64,000 nt of DNA, taken from contig NZ_FPBM01000002.1 in NCBI RefSeq assembly GCF_900116715.1, forward strand, positions 536,589-600,588, read 5' to 3'. The stretch is from Polaromonas sp. YR568 (GTDB lineage Bacteria > Pseudomonadota > Gammaproteobacteria > Burkholderiales > Burkholderiaceae_C). The translations under genes were made by a program, and so were the position numbers. Below, piece after piece: positions 8,522 to 16,924 of this stretch (position 1 is the first letter of the stretch; each line of letters starts with the position of its first letter). The notes beneath the pieces are model-generated. The model saw only the letters and a list, made by a program, of their open reading frames with translations, did not search any database and was not told the DNA's origin.

Positions 8522-9700
8522 TCAGCGTTCCAGTGTGAGGGCAACCCCCATGCCACCGCCAATGCACAGGCTGGCGATGCCTTTTTTCGCATCGCGTTTG
8601 GCCATCTCATGCAGCAAAGTCACCAGGATGCGGCAACCGGACGCGCCAATGGGGTGGCCGATGGCAATCGCACCGCCGTTCACATTGACCTTGCTGGTGT
8701 CCCAGCCCATTTCCTTGTTGACCGCGCAGGCCTGCGCCGCAAAGGCTTCATTGATTTCCAGCAGGTCCAGGTCTTGCGCCTTCCAGCCGGCGCGCTGCAG
8801 GGCCTTGGTGGATGCGGGAACCGGGCCCATGCCCATGTAGGCGGGGTCCAGGCCCGTGGTGGCGTAGCTGGCAATGCGCGCCAGCGGCTTGAGGCCCAGG
8901 GCCGCAGCCTTTTTGGCCGTCATCACCATCACGGCGGCCGCGCCGTCGTTCAGACCCGATGCATTGCCGGCCGTCACACCGCCGGCCTTGTCAAACGCCG
9001 GGCGCAGGCCCGCCAGGCCTTCGGCGCTGGTCTTGCGGTTAATGAATTCGTCAGCGGCAAACACCACCGGGTCGCCCTTTTTCTGGGGAATGGTGATGGG
9101 GATGATTTCATCCTTGAACTTGCCGGCGTCTTGCGCGGCCGCGGCTTTGGTCTGGCTGGCCAGGGCCAAGGCGTCCTGCGCTGCACGGTCAATGTTGTAT
9201 TTCTTGGCCACGTTTTCGGCGGTGATGCCCATGTGGTACTGGTTGTAAACGTCCCACAGACCGTCGACGATCATGGAGTCGATCATCTTCCAGTCACCCA
9301 TGCGCTGGCCGTCGCGCGAACCGTTGAGCACGTGCGGAGCAGCGCTCATGTTTTCCTGGCCGCCGGCGATCACGATTTCGCTGTCGCCCGTGGCCACAGC
9401 CTGCGCCGCCAGCATGACGGACTTCAGGCCCGAACCGCAGACCGCGTTGATGGTCAGGCCAGGAATGCCGTTGGGGAAACCTGCCTTGATGACAGCCTGG
9501 CGCGCCGGGTTCTGGCCCACACCGGCCGTCAGCACCTGGCCCAGGATGACTTCGCCCAGTTGGTCGGCGCTCAGGCCCGAACGCTCCAGCACGCCCTTGA
9601 TGACTGCGGCGCCGAGTTCAGTGGCCGGAATCTTGGCCAGCGAGCCGCCGAATTTGCCCACTGCGGTACGGCCGGCTGCAACGATAACGATGTCTTCCAT
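8522..9700 (-). CDS. phaA: Acetyl-CoA acetyltransferase (beta-ketothiolase)
   Basis: Condenses two acetyl-CoA into acetoacetyl-CoA, the first step of PHB synthesis. 392 residues, typical. The nucleophilic Cys is C88 (NAVCGSGLKS), with the catalytic His at about 349 (GHPIGASG) and second Cys at about 379 (SLCIGGGMG), the complete biosynthetic thiolase set. It lies between phaC and phaB on the same strand; the 93 bp gap to phaC contains a small CCGGAT/ATCCGG hairpin (9776-9792) without a T-run, which could mark RNA processing rather than termination. Confidence 0.95.
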   Translation of the reverse strand: MEDIVIVAAGRTAVGKFGGSLAKIPATELGAAVIKGVLERSGLSADQLGEVILGQVLTAGVGQNPARQAVIKAGFPNGIPGLTINAVCGSGLKSVMLAAQAVATGDSEIVIAGGQENMSAAPHVLNGSRDGQRMGDWKMIDSMIVDGLWDVYNQYHMGITAENVAKKYNIDRAAQDALALASQTKAAAAQDAGKFKDEIIPITIPQKKGDPVVFAADEFINRKTSAEGLAGLRPAFDKAGGVTAGNASGLNDGAAAVMVMTAKKAAALGLKPLARIASYATTGLDPAYMGMGPVPASTKALQRAGWKAQDLDLLEINEAFAAQACAVNKEMGWDTSKVNVNGGAIAIGHPIGASGCRILVTLLHEMAKRDAKKGIASLCIGGGMGVALTLER

Positions 9701-9793
9701 GATGTGTTCCCTTTTTAAAGTTTCTGAATGCGGTCTTGAAGAATGCTTTGGCTGAGGTGTTGCCTGAAGTGCTGCCCGGATGGCAAATCCGGC

Positions 9794-11551
9794 TCAGGCC
9801 TTGGCCTTGACGTAGCGGCCCGGTGCGGCCTCGATGACTTTGTGCTGGCGGTTGCCATAGGTTTTGGGCGCAGCAATTTGCTTGCCAGCGTGCCCTTTTA
9901 GCCAGGCCGACCAGTCCGTCCACCAGCTGCCCGGGTGTTCCGTCGCGCCTTTGAGCCACTCAGCCTGCGTGGCCGGAAATTTGCCTTGCGGCAGCTTGTC
10001 GTTGGTCCAGTAGCTGCGCTTTTTCTTGGCCGGCGGGTTAATCACGCCGGCGATATGGCCCGACGCGCCCATGACAAAACGCTTCTTGCCCGGCAGATGC
10101 TGGGTAGACGCGTAGGCGCCGCCAATCGGCACGATATGGTCTTCGCGTGAGCCGTAGAGGTAAACGGGAATGTCGACCTTGCGCAAATCCACTTTCTGGC
10201 CGCACACCACGGCTTTGCCGGGTTTGATCAGGTTGTTTTCAAAGTAGGTATTGCGCAGGTACCAGGCATAAAAAGGCCCGGGCAGGTTGGTCGAATCGCT
10301 GTTCCAGTAGAGCAGGTCAAAGGGCGGCGGGGTTTCGCCCTTGAGGTAATTGCCGACCACGTAGTTCCACACCAGGTCATTGGGGCGCAAAAAGCTGAAG
10401 GTGGACGCGAGGTCTTGCCCCTTGAGCAAACCGCCCTGCCCCATCTCGGCCTCACGGTACTTGACTGAGGTTTCGTCGATGAAGATGTCGAGGATGCCGG
10501 TGTCGGTGAAGTCAAGAAAAGATGTGAGTAGGGTCGCGCTGGCCACCGGCTTTTTACCCCGCGCTGCCAGCACCGACAGCGCCGTACCGAGGATGGTGCC
10601 GCCCACGCAGAAGCCGAGCGCATTGAGCGTTTTGGCGCCGGTGATTTCCTGCACCACGTCAATCGCCTTGATGGCGGCGTGCTCGATGTAGTCGTCCCAG
10701 GTCTTGCCGGCCATGGACTCGTCGGGGTTGCGCCAGCTGACCACAAAGGTGCGATGGCCTTCGCTCACCGCATAACGAATGAGTGAGTTCTCGGGTTGCA
10801 GGTCGAGGATGTAGAACTTGTTGATGCAGGGCGGGATCAGCAGGAAAGGCTTTTCATACACCTTGGCCGTGAGCGGTTTGTACTCCAGCAGCTGGAAAAA
10901 TTCGTTTTCAAAAACCACCGCGCCTTCGGTCGTGGCGACGTTTTTTCCGACCTCGAACACGCTTTCGTCGGTCATCGACACATGGCCCTGCTTCATGTCG
11001 TGCAGCAGGTTGGTGATGCCCTGGGCAATGCTTTCGCCGCGACTGTCGATGGCTTTTTGCTGGGCTTCGGCGTTGAGCGCCAGGAAGTTGCTGGGCGCCG
11101 TGGCCGCCATCCATTGCTCAACCGCAAAGCGCACACGTGCACGGGTTTTGGCATCGGCCTGCACGGCTTCGGCCATCTCCATCAAGGTGCGGGCATTCAG
11201 CAAATAGGCGGATGCGGAAAATTTGGAGACCGGGTTGGCCTTCCAGGCGTCGCCGGAGAAACGGCGGTCGGAGGACACCAGGGTGTCTGCGCCGTCTTGC
11301 AGGCCCTGGTTCCACAGGGCGGAGGCGTCGGCGATGTAGCGCTGCTGCAGTTCCTGGAGTTTGGCCGGGTCGAACTGCAGGGGCGGCTGGGCCTGGCCCG
11401 CTTGAAACGCGTCTGGTAATGTGAATCCGGTGTTGTTCAAACCGGCGCTTGCCCCGGCGTTTGCCAGGGCTCCCATGGCCTGCTGCAGGCCTGCCGCAAA
11501 GGTTTCTTGCATCTGCCGGGCCGCTTGGGCCTGCTTTGCGTCAAAATTCAT
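9794..11551 (-). CDS. phaC: Class I poly(R)-hydroxyalkanoic acid synthase
   Basis: Polymerises (R)-3-hydroxyacyl-CoA into polyhydroxyalkanoate on the granule surface. 585 residues, class I length. The lipase-like box is GFCVGG with nucleophile C315; the triad is completed by the Asp in YGSREDHIVP and the His in GASGHIAG. The N-terminal 200 residues are the variable domain found in PhaC_N. The start at 11551 is supported by GGGGAGA 6 bases upstream. First gene of phaCAB. Its start is only 15 bp from a possible start of the divergent gene, so its promoter must lie within or across that gene's first codons. Confidence 0.95.
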   Translation of the reverse strand: MNFDAKQAQAARQMQETFAAGLQQAMGALANAGASAGLNNTGFTLPDAFQAGQAQPPLQFDPAKLQELQQRYIADASALWNQGLQDGADTLVSSDRRFSGDAWKANPVSKFSASAYLLNARTLMEMAEAVQADAKTRARVRFAVEQWMAATAPSNFLALNAEAQQKAIDSRGESIAQGITNLLHDMKQGHVSMTDESVFEVGKNVATTEGAVVFENEFFQLLEYKPLTAKVYEKPFLLIPPCINKFYILDLQPENSLIRYAVSEGHRTFVVSWRNPDESMAGKTWDDYIEHAAIKAIDVVQEITGAKTLNALGFCVGGTILGTALSVLAARGKKPVASATLLTSFLDFTDTGILDIFIDETSVKYREAEMGQGGLLKGQDLASTFSFLRPNDLVWNYVVGNYLKGETPPPFDLLYWNSDSTNLPGPFYAWYLRNTYFENNLIKPGKAVVCGQKVDLRKVDIPVYLYGSREDHIVPIGGAYASTQHLPGKKRFVMGASGHIAGVINPPAKKKRSYWTNDKLPQGKFPATQAEWLKGATEHPGSWWTDWSAWLKGHAGKQIAAPKTYGNRQHKVIEAAPGRYVKAKA

Positions 11552-11659
11552 CTCGTCTCCCCGATCATGTTGAGTCTCGGTGACTCTTTTGAGTACACCA
11601 ACAGTATCGTAGGATTTGCATTACAAATTACCCGCCAGGCACCGGAGTTCTACGTATTT

Positions 11660-11944
11660 ATGTATTTGATTGTCATCGCCTGGATCTACGTCGTGCTCAT
11701 GATGAGCGTTGCCGAAGCCACCAACAGCACCGGCACACTTCTGGGTGCACTGGTTACCTTTGTACTCTATGGACTGGGTCCTGTGGCATTGGTGGTTTAC
11801 CTGATGGGTGCGCCTGCGCGCAGCAAGGCAATCAAGAAACGCGCAGCGCAAGAACTCCTGCAGCAAACTGCAGATGCCGAAGCAGCCCGCGAAAAAGCCG
11901 CCCAAGCACCCACGGCAGACGCGCAAGAGCCACCCAAAGGCTGA
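11660..11944 (+). CDS. Small membrane protein divergent from phaC
   Basis: Short inner-membrane protein with two hydrophobic helices (MYLIVIAWIYVVLMMSVA and GALVTFVLYGLGPVALVVYLMG) and a charged Ala/Gln/Lys-rich tail of about 45 residues likely to be cytoplasmic. No named family recognised. Two starts are possible: ATG 11567 (125 aa) overlaps the phaC leader and has no ribosome site, while ATG 11660 (94 aa) has CCGGAG 12 bases upstream and begins exactly at the first helix, so I prefer it. The 11567-11659 stretch may then be the phaC promoter region. A role linked to PHA is not shown. Confidence 0.6.
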   Translation: MYLIVIAWIYVVLMMSVAEATNSTGTLLGALVTFVLYGLGPVALVVYLMGAPARSKAIKKRAAQELLQQTADAEAAREKAAQAPTADAQEPPKG

Positions 11945-11954
11945 CAGACAGCAT

Positions 11955-12863
11955 TCAGGCTTGCCGCGTCCGGGCCGCCTCACCGTAATGCTGCACACAC
12001 AATTGCCGCGTCAGCTGCACCAAAAAGCGGCTCACGCGTGTAGCCGGCCTGGCCTTGGGCACGGCGATGCACAGGCGGTTGCGGATTTGCGGCGCATGAA
12101 TGGCGGCAGTGAAAGGCGGCGTGGCATGCGTCCACTCGCGCACCGAGCTGGCCGGCAGCACGGTGGCCGCCACGCCGCGCGCCACCAGTGACAACACCGT
12201 CTTGATCGAATCGACCTCGGCCACCACCTTGAGGTTGTAGCCACGGGGTTTGGTTTCGCTTTCCAGCAACTGCCTCAAGGAGTTGGGCTTGCTGGGCAGC
12301 ACCAGGGGCAGCGCTGCCACCTCAGCCAGGCGTATGCGCGCGGGCAAGGGCGTGGAGGCCATGAGCACCAGCGATTCGCGCGCCACCGTTTCAACATCGA
12401 GCAAGGGCGAGGCCGGCGGGTCAAACAGCACAGCCACGTCAAGCCGCCCCGCCACCAGGCCTTCGCGCAGGCGGATGCTCAGGCCCTCTTCCACACTGAT
12501 GGCGGCATCGGGAAACTCCGCGCGAAAGCGCTCCACCAGGTCGGCCGTCATCGCATGCGCCACGCGGGGCGGCAGGCCAATGGTGATGCGGCCGCTGGGA
12601 ATCAGTTGCCGCTCGCGCATGTCGGCGCGGGCCCGCTCCGCCAAATCAAAAATGCCGCGCGCATGCTGCAGCAGGGCCAGCCCTGCTGCGGTCGGCTCGG
12701 CGCCGCGGCCGGTGCGGGTCAGTAGCCGGTGGCCGGTTTCCTGCTCCAGCGTGGCGATCTGCTGGCTCAGCGCCGGCTGCGACATCACCAGCGCCGCAGC
12801 GGCCTTGCTGAAACTGCCGGCCTCGGCAACGGCCACAAAGTACTCAAGACGGCGCAGGTCGAT
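11955..12863 (-). CDS. LysR-family transcriptional regulator, probable ATC start
   Basis: LysR-type activator/repressor of about 302 residues with an N-terminal winged helix-turn-helix (SFSKAAAALVMSQPALSQQI) and a PBP-type effector domain. With the first standard start (GTG 12836) the protein lacks the beginning of helix 1; the upstream codons continue in frame as IDLRRLEYFVAVAEAG, the usual LysR opening. A GGGGA site at 12871-12875 sits ideally for ATC at 12863; CTG at 12857 is the alternative. A TAG closes the frame a little further up. It is divergent from the lactonase-SDR-Bug operon and probably controls it through the LysR box at 12909-12921. Confidence 0.85.
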   Translation of the reverse strand: MDLRRLEYFVAVAEAGSFSKAAAALVMSQPALSQQIATLEQETGHRLLTRTGRGAEPTAAGLALLQHARGIFDLAERARADMRERQLIPSGRITIGLPPRVAHAMTADLVERFRAEFPDAAISVEEGLSIRLREGLVAGRLDVAVLFDPPASPLLDVETVARESLVLMASTPLPARIRLAEVAALPLVLPSKPNSLRQLLESETKPRGYNLKVVAEVDSIKTVLSLVARGVAATVLPASSVREWTHATPPFTAAIHAPQIRNRLCIAVPKARPATRVSRFLVQLTRQLCVQHYGEAARTRQA

Positions 12864-12908
12864 GGCGGGCTCCCCAAAAGTCAGATTCCAGCCATTCTAA
12901 AGTCATTG

Positions 12909-12932
12909 TTATTTCCGATAACTGATATTCAG
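12909..12932. promoter_or_regulatory. Probable LysR operator
   Basis: TTAT-N5-ATAA (12909-12921) is a classical T-N11-A LysR box, followed directly by the palindrome CTGATATTCAG (12922-12932). Both lie in the 119 bp gap between the divergent LysR gene and the operon starting at 12983. Inferred from sequence and position. Confidence 0.6.
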
Positions 12933-12982
12933 AATAAGACACGCCAATCCCCGTGGATGGGCACCAGAATACGGGCAGCACC

Positions 12983-13858
12983 ATGAACACAGAACCCGTC
13001 CTCACTTACCTGCCCGAGCCCTCACAGCCGGGCTTTAGCCCGCCGCTGCGTGCCTGCGACAGCCACGTCCACGTCTTCGGGCCGGCCGCGCGCTTTCCGT
13101 TTGCGGCCACGCGCAACTTCACCCCGGCCGATGCTCCTCGCGAAACCCTGTTCAGCCTGCACCGCAAGCTGGGCATCTCGCGTTGCGTCATCGTGCAATC
13201 CGCCATCCACGGTTTTGACAATTCGGTGGTGGAAGACGCCATCTCGGCCGGCCGGGGACGTTACCTCGGCGTGGCGCTGGCGCCGCACGACGTGCCTGAC
13301 GCCGAGCTGCGGCGCCTGATGGCCGCCGGCTTTCGCGGTGTGCGCTTTAACTTCATGAAGCACCTGGGCCAGGGCGCCACGGTGCAGCAGGCTGTCGCCC
13401 TCACCCATCGCCTGGCGCCTTTGGGCATGCATTTGCAGGTGCATTTCGACAGCAGCCTGATCCACGACCTGGGCCCGGTGCTGAAAACCTCGGCCGTGCC
13501 GGTGGTGATAGACCACATGGCCCGCGTCGATGCACGGCTGGGCGCGGACCATGCGGATTTCCGTGCGCTGTGCACGCTCATGGAAGACCCGCTGTTTTAC
13601 GTCAAGGTCAGCGGCGCAGACCGCATCGACGCCAGCCCACCCCACACCTACGCACATGGCGTGGCCCTCGCTCGCCGCCTGGTCGAGTCCTTCCCCGACC
13701 GCTGCCTCTGGGGCACCGACTGGCCGCACCCCAATCACACCCATGTGCCGGACGACGGCGCGCTGGTGGACTTGTTGCCCGCCATCGCCCCCACGCCCGA
13801 CTTGCAAGACCGCTTGCTGGTGCAAAACCCGCAACGCCTTTACCAGTTTCCCGCATGA
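12983..13858 (+). CDS. Amidohydrolase-family lactonase, 2-pyrone-4,6-dicarboxylate hydrolase-like
   Basis: 291-residue member of the amidohydrolase_2 family. The opening metal-type motif is CDSHVHVFGPAARFPF (25-40), and the C-terminal end carries GTDWPHPNHTHVPDDG with the conserved Asp; both closely resemble LigI, which opens the lactone ring of 2-pyrone-4,6-dicarboxylate in protocatechuate/gallate meta-cleavage. Length matches LigI. No ligAB or ligC gene is in the window, so a related lactone is equally possible. Start ATG 12983 chosen over GTG 12953. Its stop overlaps the next start as ATGA, indicating translational coupling. Confidence 0.85.
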   Translation: MNTEPVLTYLPEPSQPGFSPPLRACDSHVHVFGPAARFPFAATRNFTPADAPRETLFSLHRKLGISRCVIVQSAIHGFDNSVVEDAISAGRGRYLGVALAPHDVPDAELRRLMAAGFRGVRFNFMKHLGQGATVQQAVALTHRLAPLGMHLQVHFDSSLIHDLGPVLKTSAVPVVIDHMARVDARLGADHADFRALCTLMEDPLFYVKVSGADRIDASPPHTYAHGVALARRLVESFPDRCLWGTDWPHPNHTHVPDDGALVDLLPAIAPTPDLQDRLLVQNPQRLYQFPA

Positions 13859-14688
13859 ACGCCTCTACTCACTCAGTCAACTCGCCGGTTGCCGGCCGCC
13901 TCGCAGGCAAGGTGGCCTTCGTCACCGGCGCCGGCTCCGTCGGCCCCGGCTGGGGCAACGGCCGTGCGATTGCCGTGCGCTTTGCCCAGGAAGGCGCCCG
14001 CGTGTTTGCGGTAGACCGCGACATCGAACGCATGCAGGAAACCGTACGCCTGGTCGAGGAAGCAGGCGGCGAAATCGCCACCGCGCAATGCGACGTGACC
14101 CAGTCGGCCTCCATCGCGGAAGTTGTGGCAGCTTGCGTGACCCGTTTCGGCCGCATCGATGTGCTGGTGAATAACGTGGGCGGCTCGGCCGCCGGCGGCC
14201 CGGTGGAAATGGCCGAGGAAACCTGGGACGCCCAGATTGACCACAACCTGAAAAGCGTGTTCCTGGCCTGCAAGCACGTGCTGCCGCTGATGGAAGCGCA
14301 AGCGGCCGGCGCCATCGTCAACATCGCCTCGACCTCGGGCCTGCGCTGGACGGGCTCGGCCCAGGTCGCTTATGCCTCAACCAAGGCGGGCGTGATCCAG
14401 TTCTCGCGCGTGGTGGCGGTGCAGTACGCCAAAGCGGGCGTTCGCGTGAACACCGTGGTGCCCGGCCAGCTTTACACACCCATGGTTGATGTGCGCCTGG
14501 CCAAGCAACGCACCGGCGGCGACGTGACCGCCCTGTTGCAACAGCGCCAGTCGCGCATTCCACTGCCCTTTATGGGTGACGGCCGCGACACCGCCAATGC
14601 TGCGCTCTTCCTCGCGTCGGACGAAGCCCGTTTTATCACCGGCACCGAGATCGTGGTGGACGGCGGCATGTCGGTGCGTTGCGATTGA
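13855..14688 (+). CDS. SDR-family oxidoreductase
   Basis: 277-residue short-chain dehydrogenase. The cofactor loop is TGAGSVGPGWGNGRAIA (about 25-41), longer than the usual TGxxxGIG and typical of a subgroup with a GPGWGNG insertion; NNVGG and the catalytic SxS...YASTKAG (Tyr/Lys) follow, and the C-terminus ends in GTEIVVDGGMS. Probably oxidises or reduces a hydroxyl/keto group of the lactone or its ring-opened product. Starts within the stop of the lactonase gene. Its own stop codon is followed at once by an 8 bp tandem repeat. Confidence 0.87.
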   Translation: MNASTHSVNSPVAGRLAGKVAFVTGAGSVGPGWGNGRAIAVRFAQEGARVFAVDRDIERMQETVRLVEEAGGEIATAQCDVTQSASIAEVVAACVTRFGRIDVLVNNVGGSAAGGPVEMAEETWDAQIDHNLKSVFLACKHVLPLMEAQAAGAIVNIASTSGLRWTGSAQVAYASTKAGVIQFSRVVAVQYAKAGVRVNTVVPGQLYTPMVDVRLAKQRTGGDVTALLQQRQSRIPLPFMGDGRDTANAALFLASDEARFITGTEIVVDGGMSVRCD

Positions 14689-14727
14689 GAAAGTTAGAAA
14701 TTTAGAAGTTCAGAAATTGAGAAATTG
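14688..14727 (+). repeat. Five tandem 8-bp repeats
   Basis: Five consecutive octamers of the form AGAAATTN (AGAAAGTT, AGAAATTT, AGAAGTTC, AGAAATTG, AGAAATTG). The first base is the last base of the SDR stop codon. The array fills most of the 67 bp gap before the Bug receptor start. Such arrays can change length by replication slippage. Confidence 0.8.
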
Positions 14728-14755
14728 GGATTTCACGGAGACAAAGGAAAACACC

Positions 14756-15739
14756 ATGACAAGCAAAAACATTCCCCGCAGGGCCGCCCTGCTGCTCACC
14801 ACCGCCGCGCTGGCCCTGGGCTTCGCAGCCCCATCGGTCTATGCGCAAGCCAAAATCACCCGCCTCGTGGTGGCCTTCCCGCCCGGCGGGCCGGTTGACT
14901 TTGTGGCACGCACCCTGGGCGAGCAACTGGGCAAAGAGTTGGGCTCGCAGGTCATCATCGAGAACCGGGCCGGCGCCAACGGCGCGATCGCGGCCGAATA
15001 TGTGTCGCGCGCCACACCCGATGGCAATACGATCTGGCTGACCAGCGTGGGCGCGGTGGCCATCAACCCGCCGCTGTATGAAAAGCTGCCCTATGACCCT
15101 GTGCGCGACCTCGCGCCGGTCTCGCTGGTGGCCAACAATGTGGAGCTGCTGGTGGTCGGCGCGGGCAACCCGGCCAACACCGGCGCTGAATTCATCGCCA
15201 ACGCCAGGCTGAAAAAGGACGGCGTCACCATGGCCTCATCCGGCACCGGCAGCGTGCCGCACCTGGCGATGGAGCTGCTGGCCGACGCCACCAAAGCGCC
15301 GCTGGTGCATGTGCCCTACAAAGGCGCGGCGCCGGCCATCACCGACGTGATTGCCGGCCATGTGGACGGCTTTTTCGGGGACATTCCCGGCCTGGTCGGC
15401 TTCATCAAGGCCGGCAAGCTCAAGCCCATCGGTATCGCCTCCAGCCGCCGCCACCCGCTGCTGCCCGAGGTCAAGACCTTCCAGGAAATGGGCATGGCCG
15501 GCGTTGACTCCGACAACTGGTATGCGCTGTTTGTAGGCAAGGCCACACCGGCCGCCGACATCACACGGCTGAATGAAGCGGTCAGGCGCACGCTGGCCAA
15601 CGAAGGCGTGCGCAGCAAGCTGCTGGCGTCCGGCGCCGAGCCCGCCGCCTCCAGCCCGGCGGAGCTGGCCCTGCTGTTGAAAAATGACACGGCCAAGTGG
15701 GGCAAGGTCATACGCGCCAAGAAGATCAAACCCGAGTAA
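14756..15739 (+). CDS. Bug-family (TctC-like) periplasmic solute-binding protein
   Basis: 327-residue tripartite tricarboxylate transporter receptor. Signal peptide: basic N-end, hydrophobic core LLLTTAALALGFAA, cleavage probably after VYA (about residue 30). Typical Bug features are VVAFPPGGPVDFVAR, VIIENRAGANGAIAA and the PLVHVPYKGAAPAITDVI segment that lines the ligand pocket. Start ATG 14756 follows AAAGGAAA by 8 bases. No TctA/TctB membrane genes are adjacent, as is common for Bug proteins in this family. Probably binds the carboxylated substrate of this operon. Confidence 0.92.
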   Translation: MTSKNIPRRAALLLTTAALALGFAAPSVYAQAKITRLVVAFPPGGPVDFVARTLGEQLGKELGSQVIIENRAGANGAIAAEYVSRATPDGNTIWLTSVGAVAINPPLYEKLPYDPVRDLAPVSLVANNVELLVVGAGNPANTGAEFIANARLKKDGVTMASSGTGSVPHLAMELLADATKAPLVHVPYKGAAPAITDVIAGHVDGFFGDIPGLVGFIKAGKLKPIGIASSRRHPLLPEVKTFQEMGMAGVDSDNWYALFVGKATPAADITRLNEAVRRTLANEGVRSKLLASGAEPAASSPAELALLLKNDTAKWGKVIRAKKIKPE

Positions 15740-15753
15740 AGGCAAACGCACCT

Positions 15754-16275
15754 ATGCGCATCACACCCGTCACCCCCGGTACACGGCCTGAACTGGCCGC
15801 CATCGAAGCCGGCATCATGGCCGAGCGCGGCCGCGTCTCGCCGCTCTACCAGGTGCTGCTGAACAGCCCGCCGCTCGCGCAGGGCTGGGAACAGTTGCTG
15901 ACAGCCGTGCGCAACCGCAATTCGGTGCCCGCGCTGCTGCGCGAAATGATCATCTTGCGGGTGGCGGTGCTGAACCGTGCGCCGTATGAATTTGAAGCCC
16001 ATGTGCCGCACGCGCTGGCGGCCGGCATGCCGTCAGAAAAAATCGAGGCGCTACGCGAGCCTGGCGCGGGCACACAAGCCGGCATGTTCTCGCCGCTGGA
16101 GTGCCATGTCATTGCCCTCACCGATGCGATGACACGCGATATCGAAGTGCCCGACAGCGTCTTTGACCCGCTCAAGCCCTTCTTCAGCGAGCAGCAACGG
16201 GTGGACCTGGTCGCCACGGTAGCGTCTTACAACATGGTGTCGCGCTTTCTGGTGGCGCTCAGGGTTGGGCATTGA
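15754..16275 (+). CDS. Carboxymuconolactone decarboxylase (AhpD-like) family protein
   Basis: 173-residue all-helical CMD-family protein. The core pattern LLREMIILRVAVLNRAPYEFEAHVPHALAAGM (about residues 64-95) matches CMD proteins in the ExxxH region, but the Cys pair of AhpD peroxidases is absent, pointing to a non-redox role such as decarboxylation or lactone chemistry. It follows the Bug gene by 14 bases and almost touches the next gene. In the setting of a LigI-like lactonase a catabolic role is likely. Start ATG 15754; a longer frame upstream overlaps the receptor gene and is rejected. Confidence 0.85.
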   Translation: MRITPVTPGTRPELAAIEAGIMAERGRVSPLYQVLLNSPPLAQGWEQLLTAVRNRNSVPALLREMIILRVAVLNRAPYEFEAHVPHALAAGMPSEKIEALREPGAGTQAGMFSPLECHVIALTDAMTRDIEVPDSVFDPLKPFFSEQQRVDLVATVASYNMVSRFLVALRVGH

Positions 16276-16276
16276 C

Positions 16277-16900
16277 GTGAGCCAGACGCCTCAAGCCACC
16301 GACGCGCTGCTGGTGCAGGCCCATGCGCCGGCAGGCCATGCAGCAGACTTCAGCGCCATGCTGGCGCAGCTGCCCGCCACCGCAGGGCTTGCGGCCAAGC
16401 CAGCGCGCGCGGCCTTCAACAAAGCCCAGGGGATTTTTTACGGCTACCTGTTTCTGGACCAGCGCACTGCTCTGGGCCCATCTGCTGCGCAGGCGCTGGA
16501 ATCCAGTTTGCACAAACACTGGCCCGGCCTGCAAGACCTCAACATCTCCCGGCTGGAGCGCGTGTTTGACACACCAGGCGCTTCGGCAAGCGCCACGCCA
16601 GTTTTTCACTACGTCGTTGAAATGGACCCCGAAGCGGGCTGGATGCCCGAGCTGTCGGCCTGGTATGACACCGAGCACATGCCGGGCCTGGCCAAGGTGA
16701 CGGGCTGCATACGCGCCAGCCGCTTCCTCAACCATGACCACGGCCCGCTGTCGCTGGCCTGCTATGACCTGGTGAGTGAAGAGACGCTGGGCTCGCCGCC
16801 CTGGCTGGCCGTGCGCGGCACCGAATGGAGCAGCCGTATGCGGCCGCGCTTTACCAATACCCGGCGCACCATGTTTGAGGTGCTGCCGCTGAGCAGATAA
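16277..16900 (+). CDS. Hypothetical protein, EthD/dimeric alpha-beta barrel-like
   Basis: About 207 residues, no signal peptide. The second half contains ELSAWYDTEHMPGLAKVTG, which resembles the YNxxHxP pattern of EthD-type dimeric alpha-beta barrels, and the first half repeats a weaker version (QAHAPAGHAADFSAML), suggesting a duplicated ferredoxin-like fold. GTG at 16277 follows the preceding stop by one base; TTG 16265 is also possible. Last gene of the five-gene operon. Function not known; such proteins often accompany oxygenases or lactonases in degradation clusters. Confidence 0.6.
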   Translation: MSQTPQATDALLVQAHAPAGHAADFSAMLAQLPATAGLAAKPARAAFNKAQGIFYGYLFLDQRTALGPSAAQALESSLHKHWPGLQDLNISRLERVFDTPGASASATPVFHYVVEMDPEAGWMPELSAWYDTEHMPGLAKVTGCIRASRFLNHDHGPLSLACYDLVSEETLGSPPWLAVRGTEWSSRMRPRFTNTRRTMFEVLPLSR

Positions 16901-16924
16901 GCCGCTGAAGACAGCGCCGGCGCT

